DNA of 64,000 nucleotides from Hofstenia miamia (taxonomy: Eukaryota; Xenacoelomorpha; Acoela; Hofsteniidae): NCBI GenBank assembly GCA_900660155.1, contig CABFPE010000169.1, forward strand, positions 57,189 to 121,188, given 5' to 3'. Each line of letters begins with the position of its first letter. Within the stretch, counting starts at the first letter, position 1. Both the position numbers and the translations under genes were made by a program. Positions 1 through 10,119 of this stretch are shown one piece after another. A model generated the notes under the pieces. That model saw only the letters and a program-made list of their open reading frames with translations. It did no database searches and was not told where the DNA came from.

Positions 1-643
1 TTAATATTCTTTGTATTCTGATTGGTTGCTCGTACGAGTAATCCATTTTGTTTGCGTAATTTAAATTTCAGACATCGCAGTAGTTTTAAATATTTGTTCT
101 GCTATTACTCAACGTTTGATCACAAGTGAGTTACTGTTATCTATTATTTGTAAATACTCAAATGTGTGATTTCTGTTAATTTAAGTTTTGCTACCCTAGC
201 TTCCAGTTGCTTTTATTTTAACTATTATAGATTTCCCCAGTCGTATATTTCACTAACATTACTTTTAGCATTTTTCGGATAAGATCTTTTTCATAAAGTG
301 CCCTCTTATTATCTGTTATTATNATATTCTTTATATTCTGATTGGTTGCTCGTACGAGGAATCCATTTTGTTTGCGTAATTTGAATTTCAGACATCGCAG
401 TAGTTTTAAATATTTGTTCTGCTATTACTCACCGTTTGATCACAAGTGAGTGACTGTTGTCTATTATTTGTAAATACTAAAATGTGTGATTTCTGGTAAT
501 TTAAGTATTGCTACCCTAGCTTCCAGTTGCTTTTATTTTAACTATTATAGATTTCCCCAGCCGTATATTTAACTAACATTACTTTTTAGCATTTTTCGGA
601 TAAGATCTTTTTCATAAAGTGCCCTCTTATTATCTGTTATTAT
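1..643. repeat. Two-copy direct repeat of ~320 bp split by a single N
   Basis: Bases 1-322 and 324-643 are the same sequence with about a dozen scattered substitutions; shared landmarks are GATTGGTTGCTCGTACGAG at both starts and TAAGATCTTTTTCATAAAG near both ends. A single N at 323 separates them. The N at the junction suggests two allelic contig ends placed side by side rather than a true tandem duplication, but the divergence also allows a real tandem repeat. No coding potential is seen. Confidence 0.85.
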
Positions 644-2790
644 ATTTATTATTTTATATGTATTTGATCAACATGATCAACGCTTAAGGTATCACTCCGG
701 GCGAAAGGTAGGATAACCTGAGGCTTTAAATGGTCCTCTGGTTTGACTCCTCTAGTCTAGGTGATAGTAGGTATTAGGTATAAGGATGAGTACGGTTAGG
801 AAGCGCGGTTTGCATGTAGCTATAATTATTGCATTTTCTCTAGTCTAAAATGAGCTGAGACATTAGGTATTGGAAATGGTTTATTGCTTTGGCCGGAGGC
901 CTGATTCTGTAAGAAGAAGTTTGGAATTAACTTATTCTCTGAATACTTGTTACCCATGGAATGAACATGCTCTTGTTTTCTCATTAGATAGAATGACATA
1001 ATAACTAGTAGTTTCATCGGTTGTGTTTTAATATATCTAAAGATGGAATGCTTGCTGAGTGTTGCACGTGCTTCTAGAACAAGACAAGCATTCTACAGTA
1101 TTTGTACGTTTAGAATGGCGAATGCATCACGGAGTTTACAAATTTAACAATTGGAAATCATATCTATCGATGGAAAAAATCGACATCAACTTTGAATAAC
1201 CAATGTGTCATCGTATTCACGCATTAAAGTTACAAAAGCAGAAAATCCGTGTAATGTATTCACCCACGCAGGAGTCATAAACCAAGAAATAAGCTGAAAA
1301 AGGTGTACAAAGTCGATAAAGCTGGTCAAAAAGCGGAAAACCCCATTTAATGTATACAGCTATGCAAGAGTCATAAACCAAATAAAACAGAAAAACGTGC
1401 AAAGTCGACAAAAGATGTAACAGTCTACAAATATGTACAATCCCGAAAATCCATATAAACCAAAAAGAAATGCAAAAAGAAGACTGCTGTGTAAAACTAA
1501 TATAAGAATTGTGTATTAATGAAAAGCATCATGTAAGGCCACGTCACATTCTTGGTTGGATTCAATGCAATCCCTCATTAATAATGAGACACAATGTCAG
1601 TATACATTATTCATTAAAATTTGTACCATATACAACAAATTCTCCAACACGCACACATCTAAATTCTAAAATTATTCATAGTTTGATTATGTGATGTGTG
1701 ATTAACTCCATTCTATAACCATGCCCACATTATTCATGAATTAACAACGGGTTATGACTAATCAATTAGCACCTGTCAAACAATTGTTAACAAATGTGGC
1801 AAACGAGCAATTTCAACAAAAATTTTTTTATGAGAGATTCCTTTCAATCAAATTCTGCTGACTTGGAAAAAATTAATACATGTCATTCAGTAAATATCAT
1901 CCAAATGACACAAAAATTTGAAAATTATGAACAAGGATTGTTATTAAAAGAAAACCAAGAGAAAGATATGCATTGCTTGCAAGTTTTACGCATAATTCAA
2001 ATTCTCCTGAATAGTTATCAGTGGCTGTGACGCAATTCATAAGTTCCCTGGATGCAAATATGCTTCAGTGTGAAATTGACAAACTTTTTGCACATTGTCA
2101 ACAAGTAATTGCCAGTAATGGTGCTTATATTTACTGTGAAAAATATGATATTTGTAAAAATATTGTATTACCTCAAATATATTTTTATGTGAAAAAAAAA
2201 TCAAATTGAAGTGAACTAATTTTATCAAGTTAATTAAAAACAGTAGATAGCACAACACATAATTATGTTCACAATTCAATCTCTTATACTGTACAAGTAA
2301 TATATAGTAGAAACTAGTAGAAAATAATACAACTTCATCACTATTCAAGTTTTAAGTGTGAAGAGTTCTGAGATTTGTAACGCAATATTATTTACAAAAC
2401 CAACAATGTGTTTGTAGCTAATTATGATTTAATGCCAATGAAACGCAGCGGTATTTAGCACGTGAATATTTTTGTAATTTCTTGTTCTATAAAATTTCAC
2501 AAGTTAATCAGCTTAAAGTAGAGACAAGTGAATGCAATCGTCTAGGTCAGTACAGGTCAGGATAAACTAAGTTAATGCCCAACTCTTACTCACATCGCCT
2601 TTTGTAAAGCATCTTTTGCATTTTCCGTAACCTTTTCAATTACAGAAAAGATATTAATTCACAAAATTTTATCTATATTCAACTTAGTGTAAATTAACAA
2701 ACACATTTTTCAATTAATTCAATTGCACTGTTTCTTCTTTTTATATTGTTTTCTCACTGTGGGAATGGAAGGGTGATGATGTCGGGACTC
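644..2790. other. Unassigned AT-rich DNA with a short two-copy repeat
   Basis: No gene is recognised. Two imperfect tandem copies of a roughly 90-bp unit lie at about 1238-1320 and 1333-1412, sharing GAGTCATAAACCAA and CAAAGTCGA. Two short open frames at 1794-2030 and 2021-2209 overlap in different frames and match no family I know; they could be coding remnants or chance. Confidence 0.5.
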
Positions 2791-2802
2791 ATTTTACCGC
2801 GG

Positions 2803-2880
2803 CAGTGTTGGAATTCGGCCAAGTTCTTAAACCCAAGCCCGGCTCAATCCCGTCAAGGCCCATCATATTTTGCTTTTGAT
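2803..2880 (+). mobile_element. hAT-like terminus, GCCCAAGCCCGG family (relic)
   Basis: The end CAGTGTTGGAATTCGGCC, followed by AACCCAAGCCCGGCTC, resembles the left end of the complete hAT element at 26402 (CAGAGTTGG, then GCCCAAGCCCGGCCC). A stretch at about 5205-5340 resembles that element's right interior (CAGCCAAAAATTCATGGCTG, compare 27490). The inverted-repeat transposon at 3060-4997 may therefore sit inside an older hAT copy spanning about 2803-5340. The right terminus is too decayed to confirm. Confidence 0.45.
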
Positions 2881-3309
2881 CCATTGACCCTATCTCTTGA
2901 ATTTGCATGATGCATTGAATACTATATGCATAAGCACTTAATCCATTACCAAAGGTAAATTCAATTGTGTTGCATTTGCATTACGTTTACGTTAATTCGC
3001 CAAACGTTTCATATTTCATGAGCTCATCGTAGCGCCAACCTTATTAATATATGAATTAAGGGACGTGATCCAAATTTAATACGTAAACAAGTGAAAATGC
3101 AACTGAACACAACACCGTTAAATAATGGCGTTCTACGTTATCATGACCGTAGACCAAATCATTGACTTGCCCTCGGAATTACTTTGCGGATAAGATAGGT
3201 TTACAGTATGTTGTGTATGACGTCATGTTATAAATAGCTTTGACTGTTTTCGGTACTCCATTTCAAATATATCTATGCAAAAGAATTTATTAAGCAGATG
3301 CAATATATA

Positions 3310-3780
3310 GTATCAAGCCTGGGATTTTTGAAAATTTTTTATGATCCTATTAAAAAATTTTAAATGCTTATGGCTCCAAAACTATTAAAGCTGTGTTCAA
3401 TCTGAAAGCACAGCGTGATAGAGGAGACCTCTGACTTTGCGCACGGCACGCCTCAATGGGTTTGGAATATCTTTGCACATATCAAGAAACAGTCAAATTT
3501 CTTTGTTGCCGCCATGGTCTCAAAACCTTCAAAATACATTAGCACTAGGTATGGAGGGAATTTAAATCTTTTTCAAAGAAAACTTGTTAATCTTTTCAAC
3601 AACCTCTGCCACAGAAATATGATTTAATAGACATTTTCAAAATTGCATTAAAGTATGTTCTCCAATAGACCTACCCGTGCCCCAAGATTTTCAAATTTGA
3701 AATAGGCTTGGACAAAATTCTTTGTAAATGTGAAGAAACGGTTTGTCCTTCAAAAAGCACACTAGGCTGTTTAAGGTTAA
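3310..3780 (+). mobile_element. piggyBac-like MITE copy (older), nested
   Basis: This matches the complete element at 38032-38512 along its length. Shared stretches include GACTTTGCGCACGGCACG, GGAATATCTTTGCA and CAAGATTTTCAAATTTG. The right end AGGCTGTTTAAGG is followed by TTAA at 3777-3780; the left end (AAGCCTGGGATTTTTG) is decayed. It lies just inside the left arm of the long-inverted-repeat transposon. The open frame at 3415-3627 is part of this repeat and is not a gene. Confidence 0.75.
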
Positions 3781-4285
3781 ATAGTTATGTATAAAATTCA
3801 ATGTATAATAAATAATTCAAATAAACAAAATAAACTAAAATATTTGGAGAGTTTGATGATACTTGGAATATAAAGGAGATTTCTTCTTAATAAAAATTGA
3901 TTCTGCTATCTTGGTGCATTCGTTATTATAGTAACCCTATTTTATTGAACTTTTTACATACATCGTTTATTTAGTTATTTTCCTTAATAACGGTCCAATT
4001 GCTTTGAAAATCCGAATAGCTGATAAAATAAAAGGGAGTTAAATACTTTACAAATATGAATAGATTAGGTTTACATTTATTCTTAAGAGGAGAAAACTGG
4101 TATAGAAAGTAAAAGTTAAAAATCATTTTTAATACTGAAATGTTTTTAAAACGTTTGCAAAACAATTCTAGAAAACAAAAAATTTCTAGCGTCTCTTCAT
4201 TATTTCCTTCTCTACTCGCATCAAGAAAGATTGAAGTCGTCAGTGATAAAAATGATTCATTAAAGGCTTTCTGTACACTCGTAAA

Positions 4286-4540
4286 ATGCTCAAAGATCAC
4301 ATTATCCCTCAACTGAAGCAATGTCGTGCATTCGGCCGTACCATTTTTATGCAAGAAGTAGCCCCTCTACACTTCGCCAAATTTTTGAAAGAACACTTTC
4401 GAGATTGGATCAGCATAGGATATGATGTTCTCGTAGCCACCATGAATTCCTGGCCTCAATTCTATTGATTACTAGTTTTGGGCATAGCTCAATGCACTAA
4501 GATATCAGAATCAATTTCTATTAAGAAGCAGAAACCCAAT
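4286..4540 (+). pseudogene. Tc1/mariner-type transposase relic
   Basis: The 60-residue frame starting MLKDHIIPQLKQ continues with GRTIFMQEVAPLHFAKFLKE. This resembles the mariner segment usually written TIFMQDGAPPH-A--VKE, where the D is a catalytic aspartate; here DG has become EV. Further on, in the +1 frame, GLNSIDY-FWA resembles the SPDLNPCDYW-WG block near the third catalytic residue. There is therefore at least one frameshift and one stop. Only the middle to C-terminal part is seen. It lies inside the 3060-4997 element and may be the remains of its own transposase or of a nested mariner. Confidence 0.7.
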
Positions 4541-5204
4541 TTAAATACCAGTTCCATCAAACTTTCCATTTATTTTGGTTCAGTTTGATTAAATTAATGA
4601 TTTGTAAATTTTTCATGTATCGAATTTTTATGCATAACTTCAATCGCATTAGAGAATATATTGCTCACAAATATAAATATAAAGGATTAATTAATCAGCT
4701 CGAACTTGCGAAAACGCTTAATATAAATTCCTTTGCATAAATACATCTGAAGATATGTGTAGAACCGAAATGCATCAAAGCTATTGGTAAAAATCAACTG
4801 CAACATACAATACGTTATATATACTGTAAACCTATGCATAAAAAACACGAGTTTCACATAAACATTCATTCGTAAATTAATTCCGAGTGCAAGTCAACGA
4901 GTTGGTTTACGGTCATGTTAACGTAAAACGCATTTTTAACGGTGCTATTTACGGTTGCATTTTCACTTGTTAACGTATTAAATTTGGATCACTTGCCTAA
5001 TATAACTAATGCCGCTATTCATATTATCAGGAGTGGTCTCAAGATGAAATCACTTTTTTATCGCGTAGAATATTTCAGTTTTTACATATTTTATCACAAA
5101 ATTCTCTGCTAATATACATCAACATAAATCTGCAAAAAGTGAGAAAGACTTCTGAGAAGCAGATCTAATCTTCCACCCAGAAGCGCTCTGTACTTGCAGA
5201 GCAT

Positions 5205-5345
5205 TTGCATCAGCCAAAAATTCATGGCTGATTAATTTTAAGGAAAATGTTTTTTATCATTTGGAAATTACAAGTAAAATTTTCTTTTTCTCATGTAAAC
5301 ATTCCTAGCACAAGCACAGCCCAATTCGAAATCCATCCCACGGCA
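5205..5345 (+). mobile_element. hAT relic, interior near the right end
   Basis: CAGCCAAAAATTCATGGCTG followed by GATTAATTTTAAGGAAAATG parallels 27487-27545 inside the hAT element at 26402-27649. It is probably the right part of the copy whose left end is at 2803. The terminus itself is not preserved well enough to place. Confidence 0.4.
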
Positions 5346-5692
5346 GGCCTGCATATAAATAATTGCCTTAGAATACAAATATCGTTTTCTAACTAACGCT
5401 TTTAGGTAATTTTGGACATTTTAAGTTAGATTAAAAAGGAATAGAATGTCTATCACTAGTGCTCCACACAAAAACGTATCACAAATTTTTCTCAATGAAA
5501 ATGAAGAAATAATTTAACAATAAGGTGATTTACAGTAAACTCAGAAATCAATTTGAACATTTAAACAGCCTTCATTAAAGCACTCGAAAGTTTTGCTTAC
5601 ATTTTAAGTTGACATTATTTAGTTATATTTACACAATTACAATTGTTCAGTGACATAAATTAACATTTATATTTACAGAATGTCTAATAGTT

Positions 5693-5698
5693 TTTATT
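5693..5698 (-). terminator. Candidate poly(A) signal of the GT29 gene
   Basis: AATAAA on the minus strand lies 66-71 nt downstream of the GT29 stop codon, with a T-rich stretch on the plus strand around it. The position fits a short 3' UTR. There is no transcript evidence. Confidence 0.5.
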
Positions 5699-5763
5699 GG
5701 AGAATAGAATGGCAACTTGTTTTCATTTGATACCACTACTAGGGGAGTAACCTTCCGTAGCAT

Positions 5764-6138
5764 TCACGAACATTTAAGTTCACTAAACCCATCAAGTGAA
5801 AGAATGCCTTCTGTTGAATTATCGGTTATGTCTTTTAAAAATTCATGTTCTGCTACAAATGCATGCTCCTCGGGTTTTATTGGATAATATGTAGTTCGAA
5901 GTAATTTCCTTGGAGCACTGGTTTCATAATAATGAAGTCTACTGGATTTGAGGGCCCAGTAGGTTCCATCTGCTGACCGCTTATGGTGAGTATAAGCCCC
6001 AAATATGTTGACTTTGTGGCAGACATTGAGAGCAATTAACAGTCCTATAGTACCAGACGAAACAAAGTTGCTGTTTTCAGAAAGCAATGTGTAATTGAAA
6101 ATATCAAACGTCTTCCTGATTTGATAAGAAAACCATCC
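5764..6138 (-). CDS. GT29 exon 3 (residues 301-424 and stop)
   Basis: The exon begins after the acceptor ATTTTAG (6145-6139) with [17 protein letters not shown] and runs to TGA at 5766-5764. It carries sialylmotif S, motif III and motif VS. The C-terminal tail after motif VS is about 27 residues (ending SELKCS). Confidence 0.9.
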   Translation of the reverse strand, partial: GWFSYQIRKTFDIFNYTLLSENSNFVSSGTIGLLIALNVCHKVNIFGAYTHHKRSADGTYWALKSSRLHYYETSAPRKLLRTTYYPIKPEEHAFVAEHEFLKDITDNSTEGILSLDGFSELKCS

Positions 6139-7125
6139 CTAAAATACATATATTCCTTATAAAACCATGAGAAATGAGAACTATGATGAGAAACTTTATT
6201 AGGAAAGCTTTTATATAAAATAAAATGACTATACAAACTAGTAAATACGAACTTTAGATATTACATATTATATTAAGCTATAACTAAACATGAGTGAAAC
6301 AGGAATTATACAATACACTTAAAGTTTAAATGTAATAATTGACACGTGACCGCTAGATTTACAAGTCTAGACCCCGTTGGGAAACGGGTCATTTTTTTGT
6401 CCATAACTCGACCCGACCTGTTTAACAATGACCCGTTACCATTTAAAAATCATTACAATAATACTGTAAGCTAGTCAGCGTTAATACATTTTGGGATATT
6501 ATGAACAGATTAGATTAACATCGTTCATTAACATGTTTATTCTCCTAATTTTGTGATAATTTAAAATATTGATATACCGAAGTGAGCTTTTAAGAAATCC
6601 GTGTAGATCAATCAGCATTAAGAATACTTTCGTAATTTGGGTAAATGAAAAGTTTGTGAAATAAGTGTAACTTCGAAGGAAATTTTCATTTTGTGTCACA
6701 TAGGATACAATGGCTGGTGAAACTCCATGTTAAACCAAGTTCAGCCTGATGATCTAATGTAATATAAAATTACGGCATTATAGCATACCTTTAAGAGACG
6801 AAGATGAGGTACTTCTGCACGAGTTTGAAACATAAAATAATCAGTGATATCACCAGGATGGTCAATATTGTTCGCATTCATGTCCTGACGAAGATTTCTT
6901 AAAAAATCTAGATCTTTGAGACTATACCTTAAAATACATAAAAGTTTTCACGAGAATTTTCGTTAAAAAAAATATATATATATACAGTATATAAATTAAA
7001 TAATTTCAAAGTATTACATTTATTCTAAAGCCATCTTTAATTTCCCTCAATTTTATCACTGATGAAGCTAAGCTATGATTATGTAGCGAAACATGTATAA
7101 TTTAGAATAAATTTGTTTTTATATA

Positions 7126-7164
<39 letters not shown>

Positions 7165-7689
7165 AAGAGTTGCGTTTAATAGGCACTGAAAATATCTCTT
7201 AAACAGAATAATACAGGGTTGCTTCTAAAAGTCGGACATTTTTATTTCAACAACTTTGCCAATTACACATGTACAGCATTTTAAACCTTTCAAATGTGAA
7301 AACATTAGTTATGATTGCTCTAAAACATGTGTCATGCAATAGGCCATATTAGGACTGTAAATATTTAAGCTTATATCTGACCCATACCCGGCTCGTCCCA
7401 CATTCCAAGCTAATTTATCATCTCGCATATAAACTCCAAATGTATGAACCACAGCTTTTTTAGAAAATTATGTGTAAAAATTTAATCCATTTTACAAAGG
7501 ATATCATATTAAATAAATGTTAAATTTCCAATAATTTAAATGTTCTCATAAAATTAAATGATTAAATATGTTACCAAATCTTTCAACTAAAGACATCTCT
7601 TATAAGCGAGTCAATAAGTCTGAGCGATTCTCTGTTCAAATTAGTTTTCAAGGCGCACGTGCAATATGTAAAGATTATTAAAAACATAA

Positions 7690-7739
<50 letters not shown>

Positions 7740-7754
7740 CTATATATATAAATG

Positions 7755-7798
<44 letters not shown>

Positions 7799-7843
7799 AA
7801 CCAAGTTGATTTGGGCTGGATCTGGATCCAGGTTCAACTCTGA

Positions 7844-7882
<39 letters not shown>

Positions 7883-9480
7883 AAATTGTAAAAAAGAGAA
7901 TATCAATAGCATCAGGGTTGATGGGCCAACAAGGAGAAAAAATAGAAATGGAAACTGAAAAAATACAGTAAAGAATGGAGTAAATCAGAAGAAACAATTT
8001 AATACTCCCTCTGTTCCGAAATAATGTTTACATATTATCATGACTTTTTGTTCCAAAATAATGTTTACATTTCCAAACTTTTTATAATTATTGGAAAACA
8101 TTTATAAATACTATTAAAACCAATTTTAATATTTATTAAACAAAACAACATTTTATTTAAGATAAGGAGTCTTCAATTTTACAGTGTATGCTCATCAATA
8201 TTTTGCCTGTTCGAAGTTGATTAGAAGCATTTCTCCAAAGTTTTGAAATTGAGACTCTCGACACGTTGTATTTATAACTCCATGCTTCAGCTTGGGCGGA
8301 TTTCTGCTTAACATATTCATCAGAAAATCTTGAAAAATCGCAACTTCTTTGTTCATTAGACAAGTGGTAAGTTGGACGTAATCTTTTTGTAGCCATTTAG
8401 GTTTGTACCTGCAACAAAAAAATTTAACTTATTAATTAAAAAACGAAGCCATGGAAATTTTTTTGGTCCAGACGTAATACATAGATCGTAATCAATCAAG
8501 GAAAATTAATAAAGCTTAAAGTTCACCAAAAACAGTGATAACCGGAAGGGTCTATCCCAAATGTAAACATTATTTCGGAACAGAGGGAGTATGAAAGTAA
8601 GCTGCTAGAACAGAATGCACTAAGAAAATCCCAGTCTTCTAAATTACGAAAAATTCTAGCAACATGTACATACATCAAATTGATGTAGGGACAAAATATA
8701 AAAATTAATAAAAATTTACCAAATTAAGGATTCAATCTCCGGATGGTAAAATGTATCTTTGATCTTAAATCGATTGAAGAAGTTCCGCATATTCATGACA
8801 TGAAGTGTTGTTTTAGTACCCACGTGCTTCTCAAAACCACGAATAGGAATTGCATTGAACCGGATCACACCATCATGGCTATCAATAAGGTCACCATGAT
8901 TGTATTTCAAAAGATAAGGACTAGAATATACTACGGCACATGTATGGTATTTCTGCCTTCGCGACCAATTTGCTAAGGATTCCTTTGGCAATAAGTGATC
9001 CAGGTCAAGCAGTTTCATAATATTTTGATTTGCAAAGTAATCGGCATCATCTAATAATGGAACAGCCTTCCTAAGTATACACATGATCATATTCTTCCTA
9101 TTCATATCTTTGTGATTTGAGTTCCAAGATTGCTTCAAGTCATTAAACATTCTTCTATGCTGACGATCAAGTAAAACATAACTACAAGTATCATTAAGCA
9201 AATCTTTGTAATATTGTAGTTCTGTATCTGCACAGTTCTGAATTCGATGGGATTTATTACAAAAATCAATGTGATCATTATCAGAAGAAAATATCAAAGA
9301 ATATAAGTCAGGACATGTTTCTTGAATTCGATTGAATCTTTTAAAAAAATCACTGTTTATTTTTTCGGAAATAGCTGTAAGATCCGCGATAAAAACTTTC
9401 TTTTGGTATGGATAATAAAACACAACGATGGAAACAAGCACGAAACAAGGTAGAAAAGTAGAGTAACGGAATTTTCTCAT
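5764..9480 (-). CDS. Sialyltransferase, GT29 family, three exons, 424 aa
   Basis: Likely a Golgi type II membrane enzyme that transfers sialic acid from CMP-sialic acid to a glycan. The coding exons 9480-8720, 6927-6789 and 6138-5764 join in frame at GT/AG sites. Residues 1-7 are cytoplasmic and about 8-24 form a membrane anchor. Sialylmotif L is about 177-229 ([32 protein letters not shown]). Sialylmotif S is about 325-349 ([16 protein letters not shown]). Motif III is HYYE at 369-372, and motif VS is H392-x4-E397. C181 and C340 are the cysteines expected to form the conserved disulfide. Potential N-glycosylation sites include NKS 75, NDT 96, NWS 171 and NYT 315. All GT29 motifs are present in order and no coding break is seen. 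The GNSG or SSAG segment of motif L reads YSSPYL, which is unusual. The acceptor linkage (ST3, ST6 or ST8 type) cannot be settled by eye. Confidence 0.9.
6360..6445. mobile_element. Possible hAT-type GC-rich terminus in GT29 intron 2
   Basis: CCCCGTTGGGAAACGGGTC and CTCGACCCGACCTG stand out in AT-rich intron DNA and resemble the ACCCG-iteron ends seen near 55600-55905. No partner end was found. Confidence 0.3.
6789..6927 (-). CDS. GT29 exon 2 (residues 254-300)
   Basis: 139 bp between the acceptor TTTTAAG (ending at 6928) and the donor GTATGC (from 6788). It translates as [20 protein letters not shown], continues through [17 protein letters not shown] and ends LRLLK in phase 0. There is no stop, and it joins both neighbours in frame. 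It corresponds to the variable segment between sialylmotifs L and S. Confidence 0.85.
7126..7158. repeat. (AT)n microsatellite in GT29 intron 1
   Basis: Uninterrupted alternating AT. Confidence 0.95.
7690..7880. repeat. (AT)n microsatellite cluster in GT29 intron 1
   Basis: Several (AT)n runs, the last at about 7847-7880, separated by short unique DNA. The apparent YIYIYI protein on the minus strand is only the translated repeat. Confidence 0.95.
8005..8589. mobile_element. Mariner-type element with CTCCCTCTG ends, 585 bp
   Basis: The inverted ends CTCCCTCTGTTCCGAAATAA (from 8005) and its exact complement (to 8589) are flanked by TA on both sides (8003-8004 and 8590-8591). The inverted match runs about 29 bp. 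A second partial iteration (TGTTCCAAAATAATGTTTAC) lies inside the left end. CTCCCTC ends with a TA duplication are typical of plant mariner and Stowaway elements. The element lies in GT29 intron 1 and carries a truncated transposase frame on the minus strand. The very similar ends suggest a fairly young insertion. Confidence 0.9.
8157..8396 (-). CDS. Mariner transposase N-terminal DNA-binding domain only, 79 aa
   Basis: The 79-residue frame starts [17 protein letters not shown] and includes [20 protein letters not shown], which resembles the LSNEQR block plus helix-turn-helix (…A-KFNVSR-TVS-LW…) of plant-type mariner transposases. The whole catalytic part is missing. The frame ends after a short unrelated tail ([14 protein letters not shown]), so the element is an internal-deletion derivative. 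It is oriented like the host gene and lies inside intron 1. Whether it is translated is unknown. Such a protein would bind ends but not cut. Confidence 0.7.
   Translation of the reverse strand: MATKRLRPTYHLSNEQRSCDFSRFSDEYVKQKSAQAEAWSYKYNVSRVSISKLWRNASNQLRTGKILMSIHCKIEDSLS
8720..9480 (-). CDS. GT29 exon 1 (residues 1-253 plus two bases)
   Basis: The frame opens with ATG at 9480 ([10 protein letters not shown]), directly followed by a hydrophobic anchor. The exon ends after ATTTG, before the donor GTAAAT (8719-8714). The unspliced frame stops one codon later. The last two bases, TG, pair with the first base of exon 2 to make Trp254. This exon holds the stem and sialylmotif L. A non-coding 5' exon farther upstream cannot be excluded. 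Confidence 0.9.
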
Positions 9481-10119
9481 TTCCCTAAATGGCTTGAGTT
9501 AGTTTTTCAAAAACACAGCACATTTGTATGATTAACTATGTGACTTGTTTGATAATAGCAACCAGTTAATATTTTGTCGCATAAACAGATTATCAAAATT
9601 TTTGTCATTACACATAAAGGAATTCAACCGATAATACTGATTAGTAAACGACAGAGTGCATGAATTAAACTTTTATAGATCCCATCTATGCCAATTTTTT
9701 TGGATTACAATAAAACTAGTAGGGTACTCCGTAATGGAGCTATGTAATTACACAATCATGTTGTCCATAGGAATGTTATTGCCATGGGATGGGACAGAAA
9801 AACATGTCACATAAATAAGTCTGCAATTTACATTGTTCTATTATTGGAAAAATGACAAAACTTCCAAATGATTTTTACTAAGTTGATCTCTATTGAAGTT
9901 ACGGGTACAGATTTTGCACAATACTTTGTTGACAAACCCAGCTGTCCTAAAATGAGATAAGCAATTGTCGCTTATTGTCTTTCACACCTGGCACATTCAT
10001 ATCTTTCGGCCAAGACAAATATGTTTAAGAAATTTTACATTTGTGTAAGCCGCCATAATAGCATACAATTTGGTATGTTAATAAAAGTGATGTAAATCGT
10101 TTGGAGAAATTTCAAAAGA
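9481..10119. other. Upstream flank of the GT29 gene
   Basis: AT-rich DNA with no gene seen. It should hold the GT29 5' UTR and promoter on the minus strand. No convincing TATA box or initiator stands out against the base composition. Confidence 0.4.

Larger units (their letters stand above)
3060..4997. mobile_element. DNA transposon with long terminal inverted repeats, 1.94 kb
   Basis: The arms starting at 3060 (GGGACGTGATCCAAATTTAA) and ending at 4997 (reverse complement GGCAAGTGATCCAAATTTAA) are inverted copies. They stay recognisable inward for about 250-300 bp, past GGTTTACAGTAT at about 3200 and 4830 and ATGCAAA(A/G)GAATTTAT at about 3275 and 4730. TAA lies directly outside both ends (3057-3059 and 4998-5000), which fits a 3-bp target duplication as in PIF/Harbinger. 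The interior instead holds a mariner-type transposase relic, so the superfamily is uncertain. A piggyBac-like MITE sits between the left arm and the coding relic. Confidence 0.85.

Noticed and set aside
1794-2209. Two overlapping frames as a host exon pair
   Set aside because: No domain, no convincing splice sites and no homology recognised; the composition is that of the surroundings.
3415-3627. 70-residue frame with a plausible start
   Set aside because: It lies entirely inside a multicopy piggyBac-like MITE and is not conserved as a frame in the copy at 38032.
7583-7837. Frame encoding a YIYIYI-rich protein
   Set aside because: It is a translated (AT)n microsatellite. The same applies to frames near 38372-38679 and 46774-46971.
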